From positions 124,001 through 188,000 of the forward strand of contig CAJTUF010000002.1 in NCBI GenBank assembly GCA_910579675.1: a DNA stretch of 64,000 nucleotides, in the 5' to 3' direction. The DNA is from an uncultured Muribaculaceae bacterium (GTDB lineage: Bacteria; Bacteroidota; Bacteroidia; Bacteroidales; Muribaculaceae). The position numbers were made by a program, and so were the translations under genes. Numbering within the stretch: the first letter of the stretch is position 1; each line of letters opens with the position of its first letter. Under the pieces are notes generated by a model. That model had not been told where the DNA came from and ran no database searches. It saw nothing but the letters and a program-made list of their open reading frames with translations. Below are positions 47,354 through 57,000 of the stretch, one piece after another.

Positions 47354-49555
47354 TCAGAAGAGGCTCCAGCTCACTGTGAGGCCGGCCATCACTATGGCCA
47401 CCATGCTCATGAGCTTGATGAGGATGTTGAGCGAGGGGCCGGATGTGTCTTTGAACGGATCGCCTACGGTGTCGCCCACCACGGTGGCGCGGTGCACTTC
47501 CGAGCCTTTGCCGCCGAAGTTGCCCTCTTCGATATATTTCTTGGCGTTATCCCATGCGCCGCCTGAGTTGGCCATGAAGATGGCGAGCACGAAGCCAGCC
47601 GACAGGCCGCCCACGAGGAGGCCGATCACGCCCGGTACGCCGAAGATGAGTCCGGTCAGGATCGGGGCAATGATGGCGAGCACCGAGGGAAACACCATCT
47701 CTTTCTGGGCGCCCTTGGTAGAGATCTGCACGCAGCGGGCATAGTCGGGTTCGGCTTTGCCTTCGAGGATGCCCTTGATCTCGCGGAACTGGCGGCGCAC
47801 TTCGTCGACCATATGGGCTGCGGCACGGCCCACGGCGTTCATGGTGAGGCCGCAGAAAAGGAATGCCATCATCGAGCCGATAAACATGCCCGAGAGCACC
47901 TTGGGGCTCATCAGATTGACCTCAAAGTAGGTCATGAAGTCGGTAAAGGTGGCATCGTGGAGGGCAATGGCGCGGTCGCCTATCTCGATGAATGTAGTGC
48001 CGAGGCGGTCGAGGCCGATGCGGATCTCCTCAATGTAGGAGGCGAGGAGGGCGAGGCCGGTGAGGGCGGCCGAGCCGATGGCAAAGCCTTTGCCGGTGGC
48101 GGCGGTGGTGTTGCCCAGCGAGTCGAGAGCATCGGTGCGCTTGCGCACGCCTTCGCCCAGACCGCTCATCTCGGCGTTGCCGCCGGCATTGTCGGCAATG
48201 GGGCCGTAGGCGTCGGTGGCGAGGGTGATGCCGAGAGTCGAGAGCATGCCTACGGCGGCTATGCCTATGCCGTAGAGGCCCATACCCACATTGGAGAAGT
48301 CGAGGCCCGATGCAAACCAGTAGCTGAGGATAATGCCACACACCACGGCGATGACGGGGATGGCGGTCGATACCATGCCGAGGCCTACGCCCGAGATGAT
48401 CACAGTGGCGGGGCCGGTGGTGCCGGCTTCGGCCAGTTTCTTGGTGGGGGTGTAGCTCTGCGAGGTATAATATTCAGTGGCGCGGCCTATGATGATGCCC
48501 ACGAGCAGACCCACCACAACCGAGCATCCGATCAGGGCCCAGTTGGTGATTCCGAGCCAGTAGAGTATGGCAAAGGTGGCGGCCACGATCATGGCCGAGC
48601 TGAGATTGGTGCCGAGGCTAAGCGAGCCGAGCAGATCTTTCATGGTGGCATTTTCCTTGGTGCGGACGGCAAAGATGCCTATGATCGAGAGCACAATGCC
48701 CACGGCTGCAATGAGCATAGGGGCTATCACCGCTTTCATCTGCATCACCGGATCGGGAGTCTCGGCCTGCATGAAGGCAGCAGCGCCGAGGGCGGCAGTG
48801 GCGAGGATAGAGCCGCAATAGCTCTCGTAGAGGTCGGCACCCATGCCGGCAACGTCGCCCACATTGTCGCCCACATTGTCGGCGATGGTTGCGGGGTTGC
48901 GGGGATCATCTTCGGGGATGCCGGCCTCGACCTTACCCACAAGGTCGGCGCCGACATCGGCTGCCTTGGTGTAGATGCCGCCACCCACGCGGGCAAAGAG
49001 CGCCTGGGTCGACGCGCCCATGCCGAAGGTGAGCATGGTGGTGGTGATCATGGTCATTTTCTGGAGAGGATTGGCATTGTCGACACACCAGTTGAGGATA
49101 AGATACCAGATGGAGATGTCGAGGAGGCCGAGGCCCACCACCACCAGACCCATCACGGCTCCGGAGCGGAACGCCACTCTGAGGCCTCCGTTGAGGCTTT
49201 CACGGGCGGCATTGGCGGTGCGCGCCGAGGCATTGGTGGCTGTCTTCATGCCGAGGAAGCCCGACAGACCTGAGAAGAAGCCGCCGGTCAGAAACGCTAC
49301 CGGCACCCAGGCATTTTGGAGCTGGAAGCCGTAGGCCATGATGGCGAAAACGATGGCGAGGATGATAAATACCACGCCTACAATCTTGTATTGCTGCCGG
49401 AGATACGACATGGCACCGCGCCTCACATGACTGGCGATGCGTGCCATTGTCTCGGTGCCCTCGCTCTGCTTCATCATGTCGCGGTAGAAATACCACGCCA
49501 GAACGAGCGCCAGAAGCGATGCGCCGGGGACAATCCAGAAAAGGGAATTGACCAT
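47354..49555 (-). CDS. hppA: Membrane-bound ion-translocating pyrophosphatase
   Basis: 733 residues with about 16 membrane helices. The PPi-binding block GGGIYTKAADVGADLVGKVEAGIPEDDPRNPATIADNVGDNVGDVAGMGADLYESY is complete, and SGGAWDNAKKYIEEG lies near the C-terminus. GNTTAATGKG carries Ala at the residue that distinguishes K+-dependent enzymes (Lys in K+-independent ones). It should therefore be K+-dependent and may pump Na+, H+ or both, as reported for Bacteroides enzymes. It recovers energy from pyrophosphate. A TACCTTTG box lies at 49630-49623 on the minus strand, and a GTGAT/ATCAC hairpin occurs in the short leader. Confidence 0.95.
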   Translation of the reverse strand: MVNSLFWIVPGASLLALVLAWYFYRDMMKQSEGTETMARIASHVRRGAMSYLRQQYKIVGVVFIILAIVFAIMAYGFQLQNAWVPVAFLTGGFFSGLSGFLGMKTATNASARTANAARESLNGGLRVAFRSGAVMGLVVVGLGLLDISIWYLILNWCVDNANPLQKMTMITTTMLTFGMGASTQALFARVGGGIYTKAADVGADLVGKVEAGIPEDDPRNPATIADNVGDNVGDVAGMGADLYESYCGSILATAALGAAAFMQAETPDPVMQMKAVIAPMLIAAVGIVLSIIGIFAVRTKENATMKDLLGSLSLGTNLSSAMIVAATFAILYWLGITNWALIGCSVVVGLLVGIIIGRATEYYTSQSYTPTKKLAEAGTTGPATVIISGVGLGMVSTAIPVIAVVCGIILSYWFASGLDFSNVGMGLYGIGIAAVGMLSTLGITLATDAYGPIADNAGGNAEMSGLGEGVRKRTDALDSLGNTTAATGKGFAIGSAALTGLALLASYIEEIRIGLDRLGTTFIEIGDRAIALHDATFTDFMTYFEVNLMSPKVLSGMFIGSMMAFLFCGLTMNAVGRAAAHMVDEVRRQFREIKGILEGKAEPDYARCVQISTKGAQKEMVFPSVLAIIAPILTGLIFGVPGVIGLLVGGLSAGFVLAIFMANSGGAWDNAKKYIEEGNFGGKGSEVHRATVVGDTVGDPFKDTSGPSLNILIKLMSMVAIVMAGLTVSWSLF

Positions 49556-49622
49556 TTCAGTGAAAGATAATAGATGAAAACGTAAATAGAAAAGCAGTGA
49601 TTACGAAAATCACAATTTGGGG

Positions 49623-49630
49623 CAAAGGTA
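49623..49630 (-). promoter_or_regulatory. -7 promoter box of hppA
   Basis: TACCTTTG on the minus strand, about 68 bases upstream of the hppA ATG at 49555; no TTTG seen at -33. Confidence 0.45.
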
Positions 49631-49682
49631 CGCACTTTTCCCCGACTTCTCCCTATCCACCGATATGTTGTTGAGCATATTT

Positions 49683-50696
49683 TCAGGGGGTGTAGCGGGC
49701 GGCGGCAGCGAGGAGGGTGTCGCGCATTGTGGCGGCGAGCGACGGTGGATGGAGCACCCGGATGTCGGCGCCGTAGGTCAGAAGGAGGGCTATAAGCTCG
49801 TAGTTGATCACCGCCTGGAGCTCAAAGGTCATTGAACCGTCGGCGGGGTCGGTGTCGACGAGGCGCTGTGATGCGTGGATCGGTTTGGTGATGATGTAGC
49901 CGGCTTGAGCGGCAAAGGCTTTCACCACTATGCGGCGTGGACGCATGCGTGTGTCTTTGGTCACTCCCACCATATCGTCGAAATAGTCGGGGCCGAAGCG
50001 GGGATTGTCGCGATAGGGGATGTCGGGGAGGGTGTGGAATGATTCGATGCGGTCGAGGGCGAGGTTGAATATGCGCATGTCGGATGTGCGCGTCCCGAAG
50101 AGAAACCACCGGTTGCGGTATTCTTTGAGCAGATGGGGGTAGAGGATAAAGGTGCGGGTGGTGTCGGACCCGAAGGGGCGGTAGTCGATGCCGACGGTGG
50201 TGCGGGAGGCGATGATGTCGTAGAGGGGTGTGAGGTGGCGCAGGCCGCGCAGGTTGGGATTGCGCTCGAAGTCGACTATGGGGCGCCGGCTTCCGGCGGA
50301 TGCCACTTTGTCCTGCAGGCGGTTTACGACGTCGGCCATCTCATGGTAGGTGTCAAATTCGTCAAACTGCCTCAGGAGGTCGATGGTGCGCGAGAGCAGA
50401 TCGATGTCGTGCTGCGACAGCGGGCGGTTGTTGATCGAATAATCGGGGTCGGCATAGCGGTAATATTTGCGGTCGTAGACCTCGATGGGGGCTTCGTAGC
50501 CGAGACGGTCCGACCGCATTATCTGCAGGTCGAGCTGCACGGTGCGTGTGCTCACGAGGTCGGGCTTCCCTTCATATTCATAGAGAGCGTCGCTGCAGGC
50601 GTCGACCAGGTCGGCGAGGGTCCAGCGGCGCGAGGTGTTGCGCAGACACCGGTCGATGGTGCGGTAGCGTAGGAGAGCGTTTTTATTGCGGGCCAT
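49683..50696 (-). CDS. WYL-domain transcriptional regulator
   Basis: 337 residues from ATG 50696; the frame is open to 50861 but the region before it is an Ala/Pro/Ser/Arg-rich shadow of truA. The N-terminal winged helix starts RYRTIDRCLRNTSRRWTLADLVDACSDALYEYEG, then the WYL domain (TTVGIDYRPFGSDTTRTFILYPHLLKEYRNRWFLFG) carries WFL in place of WYL. WYL proteins sense ligands, often nucleic acid or metabolites, and control DNA repair, phage defence or metabolism. It follows truA by 22 bases, so it may share its transcript. Target unknown. Confidence 0.85.
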   Translation of the reverse strand: MARNKNALLRYRTIDRCLRNTSRRWTLADLVDACSDALYEYEGKPDLVSTRTVQLDLQIMRSDRLGYEAPIEVYDRKYYRYADPDYSINNRPLSQHDIDLLSRTIDLLRQFDEFDTYHEMADVVNRLQDKVASAGSRRPIVDFERNPNLRGLRHLTPLYDIIASRTTVGIDYRPFGSDTTRTFILYPHLLKEYRNRWFLFGTRTSDMRIFNLALDRIESFHTLPDIPYRDNPRFGPDYFDDMVGVTKDTRMRPRRIVVKAFAAQAGYIITKPIHASQRLVDTDPADGSMTFELQAVINYELIALLLTYGADIRVLHPPSLAATMRDTLLAAAARYTP

Positions 50697-50718
50697 GACT
50701 GACTGGCGGGGCGGGGGA

Positions 50719-51528
50719 TTACCAGGGGAGGTAGGGGTAGGTGACGCGGGCGAGGAAGAGGGCCTGGGGGGGCATGGAGGTGCCGGCGGCGCAACGGTCG
50801 CGCGCCTCGATGATCTCGGCAAAGCCGATGTCGGACAGCTTGCCGCGTCCCACGTCGACAAGGGTGCCGACGATGGCGCGCACCATGTTGCGCAGGAAGC
50901 GGTCGGCGGTGATTACAAATGTCATGCCGCGGCCGCCGGGTGTGGGGATCCACTCGGCGCGTGTCACCCGGCAGATGTTGGTCTTGGCGTCGGTGTGGAG
51001 CTTGGAGAATGATGTGAAGTCGGAGGTGCGGAGCAGGATGGCTGCGGCGCGGTTCATGGCGTCGTAGTCGAGGGTGGCGGGGGCGCGCCATGTCAGGGGG
51101 TAGACAAAGGGGCTTTTTGCGCCGACGGCATAGTAGTGGTAGGTGCGCGAGGTGGCGTCGAAGCGTGCGTGGGCGTCGGGGTGGACTCCCACTATCTCCT
51201 CCACGGCTATGTCGGGGCCGAGGATCGAGTTGAGGGCGCGCACGAGGGCTTCGGGCGCCATAGGGAGGTGGGCGTCGAAGTGGGCGGGCATCATCGAGGC
51301 GTTGACTCCGGCGTCGGTGCGCCCGGCGCCGGTGACGGCCACCGGGGCCGGACGGCGCAGGATGGTGGCGAGGGCTTCCTCCACCACCTGCTGCACCGAT
51401 ATGGCTCCGGGCTGCCGCTGCCAGCCGTGGAATGGCTCGCCCCGGAAGGCGAGGCGCATCATCCAGCGGCGGCTGTCGGCGGCTGTCGCGGCTATGGGAT
51501 CAGTCGGTCTCGAGATAGGTGTAGCCAT
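50719..51528 (-). CDS. truA: tRNA pseudouridine(38-40) synthase
   Basis: 269 residues. The catalytic Asp is D72 in GAGRTDAGVNA. Other family blocks: LAFRGEPFHGWQRQPGAISVQQVVEEAL, RTYHYYA, FTSFSK and ITADRFLRNMVRAIVGTLVDVGRG. It modifies U38-U40 in the anticodon arm. Its start overlaps the speA coding end by 29 bases on the same strand. Confidence 0.95.
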   Translation of the reverse strand: MATPISRPTDPIAATAADSRRWMMRLAFRGEPFHGWQRQPGAISVQQVVEEALATILRRPAPVAVTGAGRTDAGVNASMMPAHFDAHLPMAPEALVRALNSILGPDIAVEEIVGVHPDAHARFDATSRTYHYYAVGAKSPFVYPLTWRAPATLDYDAMNRAAAILLRTSDFTSFSKLHTDAKTNICRVTRAEWIPTPGGRGMTFVITADRFLRNMVRAIVGTLVDVGRGKLSDIGFAEIIEARDRCAAGTSMPPQALFLARVTYPYLPW

Positions 51529-53398
51529 AGAGGCCCGAGCGATAGTTTGACAGAAATTCGCGACCCTCCTCGGGCGATATGCGTCCGGCTTTCATGGAGG
51601 CGGTGACCCATGTCTCGACGTTGCGCACGAGGCGCTTGGCGTTGAACTGCACATAGTCGAGCACCTCGGCCACGGTCTCGCCGTCGATCACGCGGTCGAT
51701 CTCATAGCGGTCTTTATACACCGATATATGCACGGCGTTGGTGTCGCCGAAGAGATTGTGCATGTCGCCGAGGATCTCCTGATAGGCTCCCACGAGAAAC
51801 ACTGCGAGATAATATGGCTCGCCGGGCTTGACGGGGTGGACGGGCAGGGCGCTCTGGGTGCCGTGGTTGGTGATGAAGGTGGCTATCTTGCCGTCGGAGT
51901 CGCAGGTCATGTCCTGGATGGTGCAGGTGCGCGAGGGGCGCTCGTCGAGGCGGCTGATGGGCATGATGGGGAATATCTGGTCGATGGCCCACGAGTCGGT
52001 GAGGCTCTGGAAGAGCGAGAAGTTGCAGAAATACTTGTCGGGGGTTATGCGGGCCACCTTGCGGAGCTCTTCGGGGGCGTGTTTGAGCCCTTCGGCCATC
52101 TGCCCCACCTCGCGGGCTATGCTCCAGAACAGCTTTTCGATCTGGGCGCGGGTGCGCAGGTCTAGCATGCCGAGGCTGAATCGGTCGAGGGTCTCCTCGC
52201 GTATCTGGAGGGCGTCGTGCCAGCTCTCCAGCAGGCGGGGGGTGTCGAGGCGGTCCCAGATGTCATACATCTCGCGGGCCAGCTCGTGGGCATCGGGGTC
52301 GATCTCCTCGCTGTCTTTCCACGCGGGGAGCGAGGTGGTCTCCATCACCTGGATCACGAGCACCGAGTGGTGGGCTGTGAGCGAGCGTCCGCTCTCGGTG
52401 ATGATGTTGGGCTGCTTGATGCCGTTTTTCACACACACGTCAACCAGGGCCGAGATGGCATCGTTGGCATACTCCTGGATGGAATAGTTCATGGAGCTCT
52501 CGGAGTTGGCGTTGCGGGTGCCGTCGTAGTCCACTCCGAGGCCGCCGCCAATGTCGACAAAGTCGATCTCGAAGCCCATACCCGAGAGCTGCACCACAAA
52601 CTGCATGGCCTCGCGGAGGGCGTTTTTGATGCGGCGGATCTTGGTGACCTGGCTGCCGATGTGGAAGTGGGTGAGCTTGAGGCAGTCGGTGAGCTTGTTG
52701 CGCTGGAGGAAGTCGAGGGCGTCGAGCAGCTCCGACGAGTTGAGGCCAAACTTGCTCTGGTCGCCTCCGCTCTCCTCCCATTTGCCGGAGCCGGTCGACG
52801 AGAGCTTGATGCGGATGCCGATGTTGGGCCTGACGTCGATGCGGCGGGCAATGTCGGCAATGAGGCGGAGCTCATTGAGCTTCTCCACCACGAGATAGAT
52901 GCGGCGTCCCATCTTCTGGGCCAGGAGTGCCAGCTCGATATAGTTGGCATCCTTATATCCGTTGCAGATGATCAGGGCATTGTCAGCGATATTGGTGGCG
53001 AGCACAGCATGGAGCTCCGGCTTTGAGCCGGCTTCGAGGCCGATGTTAAACTTCCGGCCGTGGCTCACGATCTCTTCCACCACCGGGCGCATCTGATTGA
53101 CCTTGATGGGGTAGATGATGTAGTTGCCTGCGGTGTAGCCATACTCGGTGGCTGCGTTGGCAAAACACTTTGAGATCTTCTCGATGCGGTTGTCGAGTAT
53201 ATCGGGGAAGCGGAGGAGCACCGGAGCGGTGACATCGCGCACCTGAAGCTCGTCCATTACTTCCTTGAGGTCGACCGACGCCTCGCCCTGACGGGGGGTT
53301 ACGGCCACATGACCACGCTCATTGATGGAAAAATAGCTGAGGCCCCAGCCCTTGATGTTGTAGAGCTCCTCGCTGTCGTCAATGCGCCATTTTCTCAT
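51500..53398 (-). CDS. speA: Biosynthetic arginine decarboxylase
   Basis: 632 residues from ATG 53398 (MRKWRIDDSEELYNIKGWG, the usual family start; a longer frame reaches 53476). The PLP lysine is K99 in IIYPIKVNQMRPVVEEI. GLEAGSKPEL, FHIGSQVTKIRRIKNAL, DIGGGLGVDYDGT and the later PYYLAVFLVGAYQEILGDMHNLFGDTNAVH are typical of the 630-660 residue SpeA family. It makes agmatine for polyamine synthesis. The truA start lies inside its 3' end. Confidence 0.95.
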   Translation of the reverse strand: MRKWRIDDSEELYNIKGWGLSYFSINERGHVAVTPRQGEASVDLKEVMDELQVRDVTAPVLLRFPDILDNRIEKISKCFANAATEYGYTAGNYIIYPIKVNQMRPVVEEIVSHGRKFNIGLEAGSKPELHAVLATNIADNALIICNGYKDANYIELALLAQKMGRRIYLVVEKLNELRLIADIARRIDVRPNIGIRIKLSSTGSGKWEESGGDQSKFGLNSSELLDALDFLQRNKLTDCLKLTHFHIGSQVTKIRRIKNALREAMQFVVQLSGMGFEIDFVDIGGGLGVDYDGTRNANSESSMNYSIQEYANDAISALVDVCVKNGIKQPNIITESGRSLTAHHSVLVIQVMETTSLPAWKDSEEIDPDAHELAREMYDIWDRLDTPRLLESWHDALQIREETLDRFSLGMLDLRTRAQIEKLFWSIAREVGQMAEGLKHAPEELRKVARITPDKYFCNFSLFQSLTDSWAIDQIFPIMPISRLDERPSRTCTIQDMTCDSDGKIATFITNHGTQSALPVHPVKPGEPYYLAVFLVGAYQEILGDMHNLFGDTNAVHISVYKDRYEIDRVIDGETVAEVLDYVQFNAKRLVRNVETWVTASMKAGRISPEEGREFLSNYRSGLYGYTYLETD

Positions 53399-53476
53399 TT
53401 TGCGGTAAAAAGGGGGGATTGGATGGTGGAAGGGAAATAAAAAAGTATGAGTGGAGTGGGGGTGGATATTGACCAA

Positions 53477-53511
53477 CGGCCCCGGGGCGCCGGGGAGGCG
53501 CTTCGGGGCCG
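53477..53511 (-). terminator. Terminator-like hairpin after rplS
   Basis: A 15-bp GC stem (53477-53491 with 53497-53511, two G-T pairs) with a 5-base loop, 29 bases past the rplS stop on the minus strand. A T-rich tract follows after about 40 bases, so termination strength is uncertain. Confidence 0.6.
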
Positions 53512-53539
53512 CTTGCTCGTTGCTGCTTTATGCGCGCTA

Positions 53540-53899
53540 TTACTTCGCGGGCTTGGGAGCACGCTCTTTGATGCGGGCTTTCTTGCCGGTGAGGGCGCGG
53601 AGATAATAGAGCTTGGCGCGGCGCACACGGCCGAGCTTGTTTACGGTGATGGAGTCGATGAAGGGCGACTCGAGGGGGAAGATACGCTCAACGCCGATAC
53701 CGTCGGAAATCTTGCGGACGGTGAAGCGCTTCTTGTCGCCTTCGCCTGAGATGCGGATCACTACGCCACGGTAGTTCTGGATACGCTCTTTGTTGCCTTC
53801 CTTGATGCGGTAGGCAACGGTGATGGTGTCGCCAGCCTGAAATTCTGCATGGTGCTTGCCGGTGGCGTAAGCCTCTTCGACTACTTTGATCAGGTCCAT
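53540..53899 (-). CDS. rplS: 50S ribosomal protein L19
   Basis: 119 residues with the L19 blocks FQAGDTITVAYRIKEGNKERIQNYRGVVIRISGEG, FTVRKISDGIGVERIFPLESPFIDSITVNKLGRVRRAKLYYLRALTGKKARIKER. It is a component of the large ribosomal subunit at the 30S-50S interface. It stands alone rather than in the rpsP-trmD operon known from other phyla. A consensus promoter and a leader of about 90 bases precede it. Confidence 0.97.
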   Translation of the reverse strand: MDLIKVVEEAYATGKHHAEFQAGDTITVAYRIKEGNKERIQNYRGVVIRISGEGDKKRFTVRKISDGIGVERIFPLESPFIDSITVNKLGRVRRAKLYYLRALTGKKARIKERAPKPAK

Positions 53900-53992
53900 T
53901 GTTATTGTTTGGTTGCTGAAAATGGGGGAGTTAACAAATACGCAACATCCGCAGGCTCCTCATGTCCTGCCAGCGGTTACGCTTATCGGCTG

Positions 53993-54024
53993 CAAAGGTA
54001 GCAAATTTTTTCGACCCACGCAAA
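53993..54024 (-). promoter_or_regulatory. Consensus promoter of rplS
   Basis: On the minus strand TTTG (54024-54021), 20 bases, TACCTTTG (54000-53993). The start near 53989 leaves a leader of about 90 bases, in which GCAGG and CCTGC can form a stem (around 53950-53971). Confidence 0.75.
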
Positions 54025-54054
54025 TCATAATACATGTGGCAACACCCTGAGTCT

Positions 54055-57000
54055 TCAGTCAACTACAAGTTTTATGGGAAGAGCATCCCTATAGTTATTG
54101 TTGGTATATTCCGAGAAATTGAATGAAAAATAGTTGATATCCCATGCTCCGACAGCAACATCGTTTTCGTTGTGGACATGATCGTATTTAATGCCGCGAA
54201 TCCAGTAAAGGGAGCCGGGCTGATGACCAAGGTTGTAGGGTATAGGGCGGTAGTTGTTGTTCTTATTAGTTTCTGTGGGATCGAGTGGATTGGTCACATC
54301 GCCATATCTCAAGGCGCCGGCTGTAAGCCCCTGAAGGTTGAACATGGTGCGCCGCCCCTGTCCGAATTTTCCCATGGAGAAGAATATCTGGCGTGCATCA
54401 CGGGCATTATAGACGAGGACACCTCTCACACCGAGTGAGCTCGATGTTGTGGAACCATTTTGATCCATGTATCCTTCTGCGTCGGTGAAGGTGGTCTGAG
54501 TCTCAGTGGCACCATCGCCATACATGATGCCGAAACCGAAGTCGCAATTGTCGGTGATATCCTTGAATTCAGCATAAGTGGGGACACGGTAGGTGCGACC
54601 TCCGGCCTTGAATTTGGCCCACTGCCAATTTCGCTGTCGGCTAACCAACGATGCGTCTGAATAGTAATATTGCGAACGAAGATAGGAAATGCCATCGGTG
54701 CATCGAATGTTTGCATTATTGCTATTGGCGCTGTTATCTGAACCCCAGCCGGAAGTTTTGCCATTGGATAGGGCAAAGTTGTATGACCCACTCACGAGCG
54801 GGCCCCAGGTATTGTTGTTGCGGATCAGGATGCCTTGCTGGTAATTGCCCTTTTTGAAGAGTGAGCCTATGGAGAGAGGCGACTGCACGAGTGTAGCATT
54901 TACCACGTTGTTGCCCGAGGTGTTGAAAGCTCCCGTGGAACTATAGACATTGAAGCTGCACCAGGTGGCACCTCCCGATGTGATCTGCATCGGTTCGTAG
55001 CCCTGACGGAGGAAGATACGGTGGACACATGTGCCGCCATGATACCGCACAGTCACAATGCCGCAGGCATTTGCGGCTCCTCCGAATTTGATCTTAAACT
55101 TTACTTGCGATCCTGTGCGGCCCACAATCTCGGTTGGTGACGTTGACACATATTCGCCTCCATTTCCTGCGATGGAGAAGTTGTCGTAGCCTCCTATCTG
55201 ATCAACAGTTGCCGACCATGAGCCATCAGAAATAAAACCGATATAGTCGGAGTTGGAAGGTCCACCGGATCGGGTGGTAAGGAGGACATTAAAGTCTTCA
55301 GAGCTTCCCGATTTGCGCCATACGGCCTTAGGATTTGTGATACGGGGGACCTGATACACATCGACATATTTCTCCACGGTTTCATCGCCGTGGCCGGTTG
55401 AAAACACAGCGGTTATCCGCAGCTTGGCATAGCGGATATAATATCCGTAAGGATTGTTGCCTGAAAAGTCGGTGCCGTGGATCATGCTCTTGGGACGGGT
55501 GAAGAGCGGTATGAGCAGATCGCTGCCGTTGTCGTCGGAGCGGAGCACCTCATATTGGTTTATGGTGAGATTATTGTCGGAGGTGTTGAGCATGCCCGTG
55601 TGGCTGAAGTCGGAAAACACACGTACATTCTGAGGCAGGTTGTTTTTTGATTGAGCCGAGCCTCCACGTCCTTCATAATAAGCTTTCAGTTGGTTATAAC
55701 CGGCCTCTTTATCGGAGAAGGATACATCCATAAGGATATTTGCCGGAGGGATATTGCTTGGTTTGGTCAAGGCAAGATAGCCGAGCGACGGCCACCTTTT
55801 ACCATTGTAACCATTGTTAAAAGTTTCCCACACATAGCGGTTCCAGACAAAATCATAATAGTCGAGGGTCATACCGGGTTGCACGGCTCCGGTGGCTTTT
55901 ACCGTACCGGCAGGAGCATTGGAAGGATCGTCAGGAAGTCGCGGGCCCCAGGCATTTTCCACAATCTCCATTTTAAGCGATTTGCATTTGCCGTTGAGCT
56001 TCACCGGGAAGTCGGCTTTCTGATTGTAGAGATAGGGCATATAGAAACGGTCGGGAGTATATAGTCCCGGATTTTCCTCAACGTAATCTATATGCCATTC
56101 GGGCTGATTGGCCCATCCGTGGAATTTAAGGGTCACCTTGTAGTGGTGGTTGCGCTGTGCATTGAAGTTGTAGGTGGTATTTTTACCCAACATGAAGCGG
56201 TATTTGATTGGGCCGCTACCGATGTTGTTTTTGTTTTGCGAAAGATAATAGCCCTCCACCTCGATATATGAACCCATCGGCACCTGATCCTTGGTGTCGA
56301 AGTCAGCTGGACTGGCGTTTGGATTCTTTCCAAGCTCCTCCAGAAAATCCTCCACATCGTCAAAGTCGGGCTGCTTGCAATACTTATCTTTATCGGGTGA
56401 ATTTTCGTAGTCGCCCTGCATATTCTCGTAAAAGAACAATGATGGAGCCGAATAGGAGTGAAACGAATCGTTGGATTTAGTAGCATTGGTGATTCGTAGC
56501 CATGAATTTTCCCAGTCGCTGCCCGGATCCTTATCGTCGGTGGCAATGCCTCGGGTGTTGTAAAAGACGGATTCGCCATCGGCGATGAGTGGCGATGGCT
56601 GACCGGCTCCTGATGCAGCCGGTTTATTGTCGGCTCCGAGCAGGCAAGAGGCCGGAATATCCTTGATGGTTACTTTGCGGATATATACATACACATCTTG
56701 ATAAAGACCGGATCCGTCGTAAGACACGGTGACTTTCGACGATGCACGCTTGATCCAGGCCGTGATGGAGGTGTTTTTGTTGAAACGTACAGCCACCGGG
56801 CCGAAGCCGGCCACCGGGGTGTCGGTGCTCGCCTCGGAAGAGTTGGTGAAGTAGCCAAACATCTGATTGTTGGAAGCTACGCGCTCCGGGTCCCACGAAA
56901 GGGTAATGTTTTGCAGATCTTCAATTGACGATGCCTGTTGGGTAGTGATGGGCCCCATATTGGCCACCGCATAGATATAATAAGTGCCAAAGGGTATATC

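Noticed and set aside
47813..49273. 486-codon plus-strand frame opposite hppA
   Set aside because: His/Gly/Ala-rich shadow of a certain gene.
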